In this document: piece after piece, positions 22,101-37,100 of the stretch
How the letters are laid out: each line of letters starts with the position of its first letter
How positions within the stretch are numbered: position 1 is the stretch's first letter
Source of the DNA: Flavobacteriales bacterium
Lineage (GTDB): Bacteria; Bacteroidota; Bacteroidia; Flavobacteriales_F; PHOS-HE28
Length of the DNA stretch: 64,000 nt
Reading direction: 5' to 3'
NCBI GenBank assembly: GCA_016715995.1
Contig: JADJXF010000014.1
Coordinates: 1 to 64,000 of the forward strand
The notes under the pieces: generated by a model
Database searches by the model: none
The model's input: only the letters and a program-made list of their open reading frames with translations
What the model was told of the DNA's origin: nothing
Made by a program: the position numbers and the translations under genes

Positions 22101-25100
22101 GCCCGCCACCGAGCAGCACTGGAACGATGTTCAACCGCATCAGCTCCGCGACCGTCTCGGCCACTGCATGCTGGGTATCCCCCGCGCTTGCCCCTGGGTG
22201 TATATCGCCCAAGTCCACGAGCTTGATCGGTGAAGCGGTCTGGTGCAGTTCATACAGCTGCTCCCTGATGGCATCGGGTGCACTGACGCATCCGCGAGGC
22301 CGTGCGTGCCCTGGATCATCCAGAACTCCGAAGAGCGCGACCTGCATGCCATCAAGCGTCGGGAATTCTTTTCCTGCGCTGTGGAATACCGTGGTATCGC
22401 CGAGGGTATGCGCGCGCCATTCCGGGCGACTGCGACCATACTTGCCCGATGGCTTGAAATAAATGCTGATGTCCATGCCTCGTTAAGGCTGCAGCGTGGG
22501 CTGTTGGCGCGAAGGTCAGTTCCACATGCTCCTCTGACGGGCTGAACTTGGCAGCATCTGCGCACAGGGCGATGTTCGCATCCGCAGGCATTTATTCCAG
22601 TCCGGCGCGTGGACCGAGCTAGGCCTTCTTCTTCCTCGGGGCCGCTTTCCGTGCGCCCCCCCGCGCCGAGGTTCTCTTCGCCTTGCCTTTGCGCTCCGGT
22701 GCTGCCGCGAGCAGGGCCGTTGCTTCCTCCAAGGTCACCTCCTCAGGCTTCTTCTCCTTGGGCACGTTCGCGTTCTTGCTGCCATCGGTGATGTAAGGAC
22801 CATAGCGGCCTGCCAGCACCTGGATTGATGAGCCCTCGAACTCCTTCAGCACATTCTGTCGCGCACCTGCAAGCTTGGCCTCGATGAGTTCAGTCCCACG
22901 CTCCAGCGTCACGGTCGACGGTTCCTCGCCTTTGGGGATGTTCGCGTAGGTCTTGCCGAATTTCACGAATGGGCCGAAACGGCCACGGCCCACCACGAGC
23001 ATCTCGCCCTTGTACTCACCCAGATCGCGGGTTGCGCTAGCCACCTTCTTCAGATCAATGAGTTCTACGGCGCGCACCAAGGTGATCTCCAGTGGGTCAT
23101 CCTCTGGGGTCAAACTCGCATAGGTGCTGCCCAAGCGCACATATGGGCCGAAGCGGCCAATGCCTACGGTGCACACTTCGCCGTCGCGCTCGCCGAGCGT
23201 TCGCGGCAGCTTGAAAAGGTCCATGGCCTCCTCGAAGTTGATTGACTGGATGCTCTGGTCCTTGCGGAGACTGGCGAAGCGGGGCTTGTCCTCATCCTCC
23301 ACGCTGCCGATCTGGATCATCGGGCCGAAACGGCCGATGCGGGCCACCACGTCCTTGCCGCTCACCGGATCCTTGCCGAGCACCCGCGCGCCGGTGGCTT
23401 TCTCGGCGGTATCCTTCACCGTGCCGATGGTGGCGTGGAAGGGCTTGTAGAAACGCGCGATCATCTCGCGCCAATTCTCCTTGCCCTCGGCGATCACGTC
23501 GAACTCCTCCTCCACCTTGGCGGTGAAGTTGAGGTCCACGATCACGGGGAAATGCTCCACGAGGAAATCGTTCACGACCATGCCGATGTCCGTCGGGAAG
23601 AGCTTCTGCTTCTCAGCCCCGGCGTTCTCCACGGCGGTCTTCTCCGCAATCTCGCTTTCGGCCAAGGTGAGGATGCGATAGGGCCTTGGTGTGCCATCGC
23701 GGTTCTCCTTCACCACATACCCGCGCTTCTGCACCGTGCTGATGGTGGGCGCGTACGTGCTCGGACGGCCGATGCCGAGCTCCTCGAGCTTCTTCACGAG
23801 GCTGGCTTCGGTGTACCGTGGCGCCGGCCGATCGAAGCGCTGCGTGGCGGTCATCTCCCGCAACGCGAGGTGCTCGCTCTGCCGCATCTCGGGCAACAGA
23901 CCCTCCTGCTCCTCGCTGTCATCGTCATCGCGGCCTTCCATGTAGACTTTGAGGAAGCCGTCGAAGAGGATCACTTCGCCCTGCGCGCGCAGCTGCTCGT
24001 TGGGCCGTGTGCTGATGGCGATGTCCACCACGGTCTTCTCCAATTCGGCATCCGCCATCTGGCTGGCGAGCGTGCGCTTCCAGATGAGGTCGTAAAGGCG
24101 CTCGGCATCGGTATCGCTTCCGGCATTGCGCACGGCCATGTCAGTTGGACGGATGGCTTCATGCGCTTCCTGTGCTCCCTTGCTCTTGCTGGCGAAACGC
24201 CGCGGCTTACTGTATCGCTCACCGTACTGCGCCCCGATCTGGGCCGCTGCCGCCTCGATGGCCTGCTCGCCCAAGTTCACTGAGTCGGTACGCATGTAGG
24301 TGATGTGCCCCTGCTCGTAGAGTCCCTGCGCGATGCGCATTGTTCGGTCAACGCCGTAGCCGAGCTTGCGGCTGGCCTCCTGCTGCAACGTGCTCGTGGT
24401 GAAAGGCGCGGCGGGCGTACGCTTGCCGGGCTTCTTCTCCACGGCGCTCACTGTGTACGCGGCGCCGATGCAGCCTTGCAGGAATGCCATCGCCTCGGCC
24501 TCGGTGGCGAAGCGGGCGGGTAATTCCGCCTTCACGGTGGCGCCCTTCTCCGTGGTGAGCACTGCGGTGATGCGGAACGCGCTCTTGCTGTCGAAGCCGA
24601 GGATCTCGCGCTCGCGCTCCACGATCAGGCGCACGGCCACGCTCTGCACGCGGCCCGCGCTCAAGCTGGGCTTCACTTTACGCCACAGCACCGGGCTGAG
24701 CTCATAACCTACCAGGCGATCCAGCACGCGACGGGCCTGCTGCGCATCCACCAGATGGATGTCGATGGTGCGCGGGTGCTCCATCGCAGTTGTCACGGCC
24801 TTCTTGGTGATCTCGTTGAAGGTGATGCGCTTCACCCTGTCGTCGGACAATCCGAGCGCTTCCTTCAAGTGCCAGCTGATGGCCTCCCCTTCGCGGTCTT
24901 CGTCAGTCGCCAGCCACACCATGGCCGCTTTGTCGCTCGCTTTCTTCAGTTCCGCAAGGCGTCCCTTCTTGTCGTCCGGAATGATGTAAGTGGGCTCGAA
25001 GCCGTTCTCCACATCCACGCTAAGCTCGCGTTCAGGAAGGTCCCGCACGTGGCCATAGCTGCTGAGCACAGTGTATCCCGCACCGAGGTATTTCTCAATG

Positions 25101-28100
25101 GTCTTCGCCTTCGCCGGCGACTCCACGATCACCAGGTCTCCGCTCACATTCTTCTTGGCCATGCTTCCCCGAAGGTTTTCAGGGCGGCAAATAAAAGGTC
25201 CGATTCGGCTGTTCCGGTTATCGCAGGGCGCATCCGATTCTACTTCCCCTAAAGGGGAAGGAAATTTTCAACAGACGACCCATCTGATGGTTGAGGGTTG
25301 AAGAAGTTGAAGGTTGCGCCGAACGGTGGAACAACCTAGCGTGTTCAACCTTTGTCATGCTCCACCCGCGGCAGCGACCATCGGGCATGCGAACCATTCC
25401 AATCCTTCCAGCCGCTTTCGCCGCAGCATTCTTGCTCACGGCATGCGGCACCAGCAACGGTCAGGCCCCGAAGAAAACCACCATGAGCACGAACGACATG
25501 AGCCAGTATGACCACAGCGGCAATCCGCACTACTCGCACACCGACACCATCAAATTGAACGTGCCGCTGAGCGAATGGAAGAAGCTCCTGCCCGCCGACC
25601 TCTATTACATCGCCTTCGAGAAAGGCACCGAGCGCGCTTTCACCGGCAAGTACTGGGACTTCGAGGGCATCGGCACTTACGCCTGCGCGGTGTGCGGCAA
25701 CGTGCTATTCCAGGCCGATAGCAAGTTCGCCAGCAGCTGCGGCTGGCCCAGCTTCTTCCAGACCGCGCGCAAGGAGGCCATCCTATACCACGAGGACCGC
25801 ACCTTCGGCATGGTGCGCACCGAGACCACCTGCGGCCGTTGCGGCGCGCACCTCGGCCACTTGTTCGACGATGGTCCGAAGCCGACGGGGCAGCGGTATT
25901 GCATCAATAGCGTGAGCCTGGAGTTCATCGGGAAGGAGTGAGTGTTGAACCTGTTCATGGTGGTGGGCGTCTCACTTCGTCCCCATCTTCGCTCCATGCT
26001 CAAGGTCCTTCTCCTCCCAGCATTGTTGGCATCAGCCCTGCCGCTAGCGGCGCAAACCTCCCCGGTGACCCCGCCCACTTCCGCGAAAGCACACCTGCTG
26101 CAGAACTACCCAAAAGCCGAGGTGAGAGAATGGAAGCAGGGCGCCAAGAACTATCGCGCTGAATTCAAGCTGAAGAGCGAGACCTACAAGGCCACCTACA
26201 CCGCCGAGGGCGCCTGGGTGCGTACCGAGCACGACATCAACAAGGAAGAGCTGCCGAAGGCCGTGCATCGTGCGCTGATCGCCGGCAAATACAATGGGTG
26301 GAAGATCGACGATGCCGAGGAACACGCCACGTCGGAGCACGCCAAGCTTTTCAAGGTGAAGGTGCAGACTGAGAAGCAGAGCGCCGAGCTGTTCTTTCTG
26401 CCCGATGGGCAAATGATGAAGGAGGAGGTGAAAGAGCGGAAGGTGAAGGAGAAGAAGGGCAGCTAGCGCCTCACCAGGCCGTCGGAAGGTGGGGGCGGCG
26501 CGAACCTCCCGGCACCGGCCTGTTTAAGCGAGGTGCGCGACGAGGATCACGTCATCGTGGGGACGTTCGCCGGTGAACCGGCTACTCCATCGCGAAACTG
26601 GCTCCGCGGCCGGTCGCTCCGCCGAGCTCCGGGGTGGAGTAGTGCGACGGGTCGGCCGGCGAGCCTGGCTGCCGCGCTACCACCGACGCACGTAGAATCG
26701 TTTGCGGCCCTGCGCCTGAATCGCATGCGCGCGCACGTTACGTAAACGCGCGAACCGGTTGGTGCAAGTAGTGCGGCGCGTCTGCGACGAACCCTGGCCG
26801 CCGCGCAAGGCCAAACCGGTGGTCAGCGCGTGCAGAAAATGCCCGTCCCGCTGCCTACTGCCACCCTGTCAGCAAAGCAGCGGTCCCGGTATCTTTGGCG
26901 CCCATTCCCAAGCGGGTGCAGAAGAAGGTCTACATCGAGAGCTACGGGTGCCAGATGAACGTGAGCGACAGTGAGGTCGTGGCGAGCATACTGGCCAGGG
27001 ATGGCTACACCCCAGTTGATCGCGCAGAAGAGGCCGATCTGGTGCTGCTGAACACGTGCAGCATCCGGGAGAAGGCCGAGTACACCGTGCTGCAGCGCAT
27101 CAACGAGATGAACAACCTGAAGGCGCGCAACCGCGACCTGAAGGTGGGCGTGCTGGGCTGCATGGCCGAGCGCATGCGGGAGGACCTGTTGGAGAAGAAG
27201 AAAGTGGTGGACCTGGTGGTGGGCCCCGACGCCTACCGTACGCTGCCCGAACTGCTGGAGAAGGTGGGCACCGGCCAGAAAGCCGTGAACGTGCTGCTGA
27301 GCCGCGAAGAGACCTACGCCGAGATCGAGCCGGTGCGCCTGGACACGAACGGCGTAACGGCCTTCGTCACCATCATGCGCGGCTGCGACAACATGTGCGC
27401 CTTCTGCGTGGTGCCCTTCACCCGTGGCCGGGAACGCAGCCGCGACCCGCACAGCATCGTGAATGAATGCCGACAGCTCGTGCGCGATGGATACAAGGAG
27501 GTGACGCTGTTGGGACAGAATGTGGACTCGTACAAATGGACCCCGCGCGAGGCCGGCGCTCAAGTCCAGCAGTCGGCAGTCGGCAGTCAGCAGTCTCTGC
27601 CGCCCACCGACTTCGCAGACCTGCTGGAAATGGTGGCGCTGGCCTGTCCGCAACTGCGCATCCGCTACAGCACCAGCCACCCCAAGGACATGACCGACAA
27701 GGTGCTGGCGGTGATGACCAAGTACCCGAACATCTGCAAGTACATCCACCTGCCCGTGCAGAGCGGCAGCAGCGGTGTTCTGAATCGCATGAACCGCGGC
27801 TACACACGCGAGTGGTACCTAGAACGCATCGCCAGCATCCGCAAGCACATGCCCGATTGCGCCATCAGCACAGACATCATCGCCGGTTTTTCTGGAGAGA
27901 CCGAAGAGGACCACCAGCAGACGCTGAGCTTGATCGACGAGGTTGGCTACGACATGGCCTTCATGTTCAAGTACAGCGAGCGACCGAAGACGCTGGCGGC
28001 GCGCAAGTACGCCGACGATGTGCCTGACGAGGTGAAGGGCCGGCGCTTGCAGGAGATCATCGACCTGCAAAAGCGAAAGAGCGCCGAGCGATTGCTGGCC

Positions 28101-31100
28101 TATGTTGGTCAGGTGCATGAGGTGCTCATCGAAGGAACAAGCAAGCGAAGCGCGGAGCACTTGTATGGCCGGAATCCGCAGAACAGCGTGGTGATTGTGC
28201 CGAGGGCTATTGTCGGTTCTCGGTTGTCAGTGATCAGTGATGGGCCGTACAACAGACAACGGACAACTGTAAACCACGCGCTTAAACCCGGCGACATCGT
28301 GAAAGTGCGCATCACCAGCGCCACGGCCGGGAGCCTGCAAGGCGAGGTGTTCGAATTGCTGGACCTTCAACCCGTGACAGCATGAACGTGCAACCGATCA
28401 AGCAGCGGTTCGAGATCATCGGTGGCAGCCCCCTGCTGGACCGTGCCATCGAGATCGCCGTGCAGGTGGCGCCAACCGACCTCAGCGTGCTCATCCAAGG
28501 CGAAAGCGGCAGCGGCAAGGAGGTGATGAGCAAGATCATCCACGCCCATAGCGCGCGCAAGCACGGCCCTTACCATGCCGTGAACTGCGGCGCCATCCCT
28601 GAGGGCACCATCGATAGCGAGCTCTTCGGTCACGAGAAGGGCAGCTTCACCGGGGCGCATGAGGCGCGCAAGGGTTATTTCGAGACGGCCAACGCCGGTA
28701 CGCTCTTCCTCGACGAGGTGGGCGAGCTTCCATTGAGCACGCAAGTGCGCCTCTTGCGCGTGCTGGAGACCGGCGAGTTCATCCGCGTAGGCAGCAGCAA
28801 GAGCCAGAAGACGAACGTGCGCGTGGTGGCCGCCACCAACGTGAACATGCTGCAAGCCGTGGCAAGAGGGACTTTCCGAGAAGACTTGTACTACCGCCTG
28901 AACACAGTGCCCATTCACATTCCGGCGCTGCGGGAGCGAAAGGAGGACATTCACTTGCTCTTCCGCTGGTTCGCGCAGCAGGCCGCCACAAAATACAAGG
29001 CGCCCACCATCACCCTGCGCGAGGAATCCCAGCAACTGCTGGTGGCCTACCGCTGGCCGGGCAATGTGCGCCAGCTGCGCAACATCGTGGAGCAGATGAG
29101 CGTGATCGAGCGCACGCGGGAGATTGATGCCGCCACGTTGCGGAGCTACCTGCCAGAGGAGAATACGTCGTTAGTGCCCGCAGGCGCCGGCGCGAACGGT
29201 CCCGGCCTGGACAGCGTGAGCGAGCGCGAACTGATCTTCAAGTTCCTCTTCGATATGAAGAGCGACCTGAATGCCTTGAAGGAGAAAGTGAACGTGATCG
29301 CTGGAGGACAGCCGATGCAGCCCATGGGCCGCGAAGAGATCCTGCTCCACCATTCCCCGGCGCCGGGCACGGTGAGCATCGTTCCGGCATCGCGCGCTGC
29401 CGAGGAGGATGTGGAGCATACCGAAGTGGAAGAGGTGCTCAGCCTCGAGGAGAAGGAGAAGGAGCTGATCCACAAGGCGCTGGTGAAGCACCGCAATAAG
29501 CGCAAAGGCGCCGCCAAGGAACTCGGCATCAGCGAGCGCACTTTGTACCGCAAGATCAAGGAGTATGGCATCGATTGATCGCTCGCGGGTCGGAAGCTGC
29601 TGCTTGATCGCAGTGGTGATGCTGTCCTCCTGCCGGGTGAACTATTCCTTCACTGGCGGGGATGTAGGACAGGCACGCACCCTCACCGTGGACCTTTTCC
29701 AGGCGAGGGCGCCCTTGGTAACGCCCACCGCAGCCCAGCAATTCACCGAGACCGTCCGCGACCTGCTGCTCGCTCAAACTCCTTTGAAACTGGCGAGGGA
29801 GAATGGCGATGTGCAATACAGCGGGAGCATCACCGGGTACGACGTACAGCCAGTGAACATCCAGGCCAACGAGACCGCAGCGCTCAACCGGCTTACCATG
29901 ACCGCCAGCGTGGTCTACGTGAACACCCTGGAGCCGAAGAAGAATGCCGAGTTCACCATCAGCCGCTTCGCCGATTACAGCAGCAGCCAGGACCTCACCG
30001 CAGTGGAATCGCAATTGGTCACCGAGATCGGCAAGCAGTTGGCGCAGGACATCTTTGATCGGACACTGGGGAATTGGTAGGAGGGAGATTGAAGGACGAA
30101 GGCTGAAAGCAAAAGGCAGAAGGCAGAAGATGTTGGGGGTTGAACTGATTCTATCAGTGTTTGACAAGAGTGCGAGAAGTTGAACTGAGAATACCGGCAC
30201 ATGATCCGCTAACACCGCCTCACATGAAGATCAACCCGATGCTCCTCCCCTTCTCCGCCGCAATGGTGCTCCTGGCGTGCAATGGCCCGCGCAAGGTCAC
30301 CACGACGGAGACTGCGCCCCCTGCCGAATCTCCGACAGTCTCGGCGCAGACCAACGCCAAGGGGAATCCTGATTCGCTCTTCCTATACCTTGAGCGCACC
30401 CCCTGCTTCGGGGCTTGCAAGGCCTATCGGATCGAGGTGTTCACCAGCGGGTTCGCCACCTTCAACGGCCGGGGCAACATGGAGAAAGAGGGGCCGCACA
30501 CAGGGCGCGTGGGCGCGGATACCCTGCGCCTCATCCTCGCCAAAGCCCAGGAACTCGGTTTCAAGGACATGCAGGACAAATACGACGCTGAGGTGACCGA
30601 CTTGCCGAGCACCTACCTCCGGATTGCCATAAACGGCAAGCCCAAGCAAGTCATGGGTCGCGTAGGGCAACCGGCAGCATTCAAGCAATTGGTGGCCTAC
30701 ATCGAAGAGCTGCTGCTGCCGGTGCCATGGAAACCCGTGGTGCCAGAACGCTAGGCAGCCATCACCAGTCGTGCTGCTGGTCCCAGAACCATCCGTCACA
30801 GACCCGTCGTGCGGCTACATTTGCCGCCCCTGCCGCGTGGATCCTCACGGCAGATATTCAATGAACCAACCCCTCTGATGAAGAAGTTACTTTCCTTCCT
30901 GGTCGCCGCAATGGTGGCCTTCGCAGCCAGTGCCCACGAAGGCATGTGGCTGCTCAACAAGCTTAAGCAGGTCAATGAGGCCGAGATGCAGAAGCTGGGC
31001 TTCAAGCTCACCGCCGAGGACATCTACGACATCAACCGCAGCGGCATCAAAGATGCCGTGGTGCGACTGGGCCGTGGCTTCTGCAGCGGCGAGATGGTGA

Positions 31101-34100
31101 GCGCCGAGGGCCTCTTCCTCACCAACCACCACTGCGGCTACGATGCCGTGCAGAGCCTCAGCAGCGTGGAGCATGACTACCTCACCGACGGCTTCTGGGC
31201 GATGACCCGGAAGGAGGAGCTGCCCGCGGGATTCAACGTGAGCTTCCTGCAAAGCATCGAGGACGTCACCGCCGAGGTGATGGCGGAGCTCACCGACGGC
31301 ATGACCGAGGAGCAGCGCAACGAGAAGATTCAGGAAATCGCGGGCCGGCTCAAAGGCGCTGTGGGCAAGGAGAACGGATTGAGCGCCGATTTCAAGGTGA
31401 TGTTCGAGGGCAACGAGTTCTACCTCTTCGTGTACAAGACCTACCGCGATGTGCGATTGGTGGGTGCCCCACCGAGCGCGATCGGCAAGTTCGGCGGCGA
31501 CACCGACAATTGGATGTGGCCGCGCCACACGGGCGACTTCTCCATGTTCCGCGTGTACACCGGCCCTGATGGCGAGCCGGCCGACCCCAGCGACACCAAC
31601 ATCCCCTTCAAGCCCAAATGGCACTTCCCGGTGAGCCTCGCTGGCGTGAAGGAGGGCGACTTCGCCATGGTGATGGGCTATCCGGGCAGCACCGACCGCT
31701 TCCTCAGTAGCCAGGGCGTGAAGCTGGCGCTCGATGTGGAGCAGCCCAGCCGCGTGAAGATCCGCGGTGTGAAGCTGGACCTGATGAAGCAGGACATGGA
31801 CGCCAGCGACGCCATACGCATCCAATACGCCAGCAAGTACGCGAGCATCAGCAATTACTGGAAGTACTTCATCGGCCAGCAGCGCGGCCTGAAACGCCTA
31901 CGCGTCTACGACAAGAAGAAAGCGCAGGAGGATGGTCTCATGGCCTGGGTGAATGCTGATGGCCAGCGCAAGAAGCAGTACGGCGAAGTCATCACCCTGC
32001 TGGAGCGCGGGTACACCGAGCGCGCCAAGTTCGAGAAGGCCAGCACCTACATGCAGGAGGCCGCCTTCGGCAGCGAGATGATCCTGCTCGGCTTCCGTCT
32101 GATGGGCCTGAAGGCGCAACTGGAGAAGGACCCCAAGGACGCCGCCAAAGTGAGCGCCATGGTGGCCCAGGTGCAGGCCATGACCGAGGACCACTGGAAG
32201 GATTACAATTCCCCGACGGATGAGAAGGTGACGGCAGCGATGTTCGAGCTGTTGCACAACGACGTGGAGCGCGACCTGCAGCCCTCCATCATGTCGGTGA
32301 TCGAGAAGAAATACAAGGGCAACACGAGCGCATGGGCGAAGGCCGTCTTCGCCGGCAGCATGCTCGCCGACAAGAAGCGGCTCGAGGCCTTCCTCGCCAA
32401 GCCCACGCTGAAGGCCTTGCAGAAGGACCCTGGCTTCCAAGCCTCGGAGAGCTGCCTCAACCACTGGCGCAACATCATAGGGCCCGCCATCGGCGCGAGC
32501 GAGGGCGACATCGAGAAAGGCTACCGGCTGATGGTGGCCGCCATGCGGGAGAAGGACTCCGCGCGGAGCTGGTACCCCAATGCCAACAGCTCCATGCGCC
32601 TCACATATGGCACCGTAGGCAGCTACGTCCCCGGCGATGGCATGTTCTACAAGCACATCTGCACCGCGGATGGAATCCTGGAGAAGGAGGACCCCACCAA
32701 CGACGAGTTCATCGTTCCCGCGCGGCAGAAAGAGCTGCTGCAGCAGCGCGATTACGGCCGCTATGCCGATGAGAGCGGCGAACTGGTGGTGTGTTTCATC
32801 AGCAACAACGACATCACCGGCGGCAACAGCGGCAGCCCGGTGATCAACGGCAATGGGGAGCTCATCGGCATCGCGTTCGACGGGAATTGGGAGGCCATGA
32901 GCGGCGATATCGCCTTCGAGCCGGAACTCCAGCGCACCATCAGCGTGGACATCCGCTACGTGCTCTGGTGCATCGATAAGCTGGCGGGCGCGGGCCATCT
33001 GGTGGACGAGATGACCCTGGTGCAACGCACGAGCCCCAAGCTCTCCGACACCAGCATCGCACCCCTGCCAGTTGACCCGGCCGGACTCGCTGATCCCGTG
33101 AAGACCGGCAAATCCGAGCGAGCTACCAGGAATTGAGCGAAGGGTCGGCTACGATCAGTTGAATGATCCTGAAGGGGGAGCTTGTGCTCCCTTTTCTGCT
33201 TCGCGGCTATATTCACCGCATGCCGCCCAAGCTCATCGAATCGCTGCCGCAACTGGTGGCCGAAGGGCTCATCACTCCGGAGCAGGCCGATCGCATCCGA
33301 ACGCGCTACGGCGCGGATGACGCACGAGGAGCAAGCCGCATGCTGCTCGTCTTCGCCGTGCTTGGCAGCTTGCTCGTGGGTCTTGGCCTCATCCTTATTG
33401 TGGCGCACAACTGGGATGATTTCTCGCGGACGACTCGAACGGTACTGGCCATCGCGCCGGTGCTTCTGGGGCAGGCGCTCGTGATGGTCGCGCTGCGCAA
33501 AGGCCCGGAGGCGCGCGCGTGGCGCGAGGGCAGCGCGGTCCTTCTCGCCTGCGCGCTCTGCGCCTGCGTGGCGCTCATCAGCCAGATCTACCACATCGAT
33601 GGTTCGCTCGATGGCTACCTGCTCACCTGCGCGCTGCTCATCCTGCCGCTGCTCTATTTGCCGGGCTCCCTCATCACCGCGCTCGGCTACCTGGCGCTGG
33701 TCACCTGGCAAGCAGCAGCCTACCATTTCGACCGGCCGGGTCCGGACGCGCCACCATGGATGGCCCTCGTGCTCCTCGCCGCCGCTGTGCCCATGTACCT
33801 GCGCGAAGCCCACGTGAACGGAGAACGCATAGGATTCTGGTGGCTCAGCCTCTTCGCGGCGGTGAGCCTCGGGCTGATCTCGCAATGGTTCCACCGGAGC
33901 TGGAGCATCACGCACATCTTCGGTTTGATGGCGATGGCCTCAGCCTTCACCCTGGTGCCATGGCTGCATCCGGGTCGTGCATGGCGCACATGGCCGTGGG
34001 TTCTGGTGGGCGGCGCCACGGTCCTTGTCACCTTCCTCGTGCTCAGCTACCGGGATCCCTGGGGCTTCAATCGCGATTGGCCGCGCATGCACCTGGAGGA

Positions 34101-37100
34101 TCCTCTATCGATCGGCATCCTCGCAGCCATCGGGGTCGCGGCCTATGCACTCTCGTTGCGCCGCCGTAAGCCCTTCGAACGCTGGCCCTATCCCGAATCC
34201 CTGGCCTTCTTCGCCATCTGCTATGGCGCTGGACTGTTGCACCCGTGGCTGGCCCCTTTGCTGGTGAACGCGGCGATGCTCACGATGGGCGTGTTCACCG
34301 TGCGGGAGGGCATCTCCCGGGATTCAATGCGCCGCATGAACCTCGGCCTCGCGATCATCGGCCTCACGGTGATCCTGCGCTTCTTGGATACGGACATGAG
34401 CTTCGCGTTGCGCGGCCTGGCCTTCATGGCCGTGGGCGGCGGCTTCCTCTATATGAACCTGCGCATGGTGCGCGCGCGCGACAGGCAGAAGCATGGATAA
34501 GAAGCCCATCTTCTTCCTTGGTATCGCGTTGGCGCAACTGGCGGTGCCCGTGTGGATGGTCGTGGGCCACGAGCGCGTCCTGCGCGAGGGCGAGGTATTC
34601 AAATTCCGCACGGCGCCAATTGACCCACGCGATCCCTTCCGGGGCGAGTACGTGCGGCTCGATTTCGAGGCTGAGCAGGGCTCTTGGGCCGTGGCGCGGC
34701 CGGACGACATCAGCACGGGTGAGCAGAAGGCCTACGCGGTGCTGGCGAGGGATTCTGCGGGCTTCGCGTGGATACCGGCGCTGGTCGCTGAGCCGCCGGC
34801 CAATGGCGCATTCGTGGAGGCGGAGTACCTCGACTGGGACAATGACTCGGTCTCACGCGTTGGACTGCACTTCAATCGCTTCTACCTGGAGGAAGGCGAT
34901 GGCGCGCGCACCGAGCGCATGCTGATGCCACGATGGGATGAGGACGTCCGCGAGGATCCGTTGCCCGCCTATGCCCTTGTGCGCGTGCTCAACGGCCGAG
35001 CGGTGATCGAGGACTTGATCGTTGGCAATCGCTCGATTCACGAATGGCTGAAGGAGCCGGAAGAGAAAAGCGCGATCAGCAGGACGGTCACTGCCGTCCC
35101 GTCAAGTCAGGAGGCTGCGGGCGATTCGCTGGTTGAAGAGCCCCTTCCCGACGAAGCACCGTAATCGACGCTCCAACGCTCGCCATCACGGGCGCGAGCA
35201 TCAAGCCGACAAGCGGGATCTTCATCAGCAGGCTGAAGAGCGCGCCATTGGAGAGCACGGCCCCCAGTTGGCTGTTCGCCGCGCGTGTGCTCTCGCCGAT
35301 GCGCATGCGGCGACGCTCGAAGACGTAATCGAACATGGAGAAGCCGTAGAAGTAAGCCGAAACGAGAAAGAGCACGGCCAAGCTGAGGGGTCCGATGATG
35401 GGCACGAAGAGCGTGGCCGCCCAGATGAGGATCGAGATGGACAACTCCAGCACCCCATTGCGGATGGCGATGAGCGCGCCACGCAACGCATCCTTCATGA
35501 GCTGCGCGAAGCTGAACGGGAACACGCGGCCGGTGATCTTCTCCTCCGCCAGCTCGCTCGCATAAGCCAGCAACGGCGAAAGCACCACCAGCACGATGTA
35601 CTTGTTGGCCACGAAGAGCAGATACCCGATGGCCAATCGCAGCACCCACCGTACCACCGTCTCGCGCGCGCCGTTGATCCAGGCCTTCACATCGGCCCAC
35701 CAACTCGATTCCCCATTGCTCAGCGGGATCTCCAGATAACCCGCCGCCCATGCGCCGGCCGCATCCGTGATGGCCTCCAGCGCATGGTACATGCCGAAGG
35801 CGAGCGCCACCCACAGCAGCACCGGCACCAGGAACAGCCAGCCCATGCCGTTCCGCCAACAGAAACCGAAAGCCTTGAAGAAGCCCGTGGCGCCGGCACT
35901 GAGGTCGCGTGTGAAGGACATGCCGCAAAGATGCGCGCTGACCGCGGGCTACCTTTGACGCCTTCACCAGACGCATGGACCTGGACGCGCTCACCGCCAT
36001 CTCGCCCATCGACGGCCGCTACCGCGACCGCACGCGCGAGCTGGCGCGGTGGTTCAGCGAGCAGGCCCTGATGCGTTACCGTCTCCGCGTGGAGCTGGAT
36101 TACTTCATCTTCCTCTGCGAGGTGCCGCTCCCCGAACTGGCGGGCACGCCGTTGAAGGCGCTCGATGCGGTGCGTGACCGGATCGACCACCTGAGCACGA
36201 GCGATGCGCAGCGCATCAAGGACATCGAGAAGGTGACCAACCACGACGTGAAGGCCGTGGAGTATTTCCTGAAGGAGCGGCTGGAGGAGGCGGGCCTGGA
36301 CCGGCAGAAGGAATTCGTTCACTTCGCCCTCACCAGCCAGGACGTGAACAACACCGCCCTGCCGCTGCTCATCAAGGACTTCCTGCACGGCGCCTACCTG
36401 CCGGCCATCATCGGCCTGCGCGACCGGCTCCATGGCCTGGCACTCGAATGGGCGCAGATTCCGATGCTGGCGCGCACGCATGGCCAACCGGCATCGCCCA
36501 CCCGGCTGGGCAAGGAGCTCCAGGTGTTCGTGGAGCGCATCGAACAGCAATTGAAGCTGCTGCGCGAGGTCCCCTTCACCGGCAAGTTCGGCGGCGCCAC
36601 GGGCAACTTCAACGCGCACCACGTCGCGTATCCTGAGCTGGATTGGATAAAGCTCGCGGACCGTTTCCTGGACACCAAGCTCGGCCTGAAGCGCCAGCAG
36701 TTCACCACGCAGATCGACCATTACGATAACCTGGCAGCGCTCTTCGATGCGTTCAAGCGAGTGAACACGATCCTGATCGGATCTGTGCCGCGACATCTGG
36801 CACTACATCAGCGTCGACTACTTCCGGCAGCGAATCAAGGCGGGCGAGATCGGCAGCAGCGCCATGCCGCACAAGGTGAACCCCATCGATTTCGAGAACG
36901 CAGAAGGGAACCTGGGCGTGGCGAACGCGTTCTTCGGATTCCTCAGCGAGAAGCTCCCCATCAGCCGCCTTCAACGAGATCTCACCGACAGCACCGTGAC
37001 GCGCAACATCGGCGTGCCCATGGCGCACACGATGCTCGCCATCCATTCGGTGGAGAAGGGCCTGGGCAAGTTGCTGCTGAACGAAGCCGCGTTGAGCCGC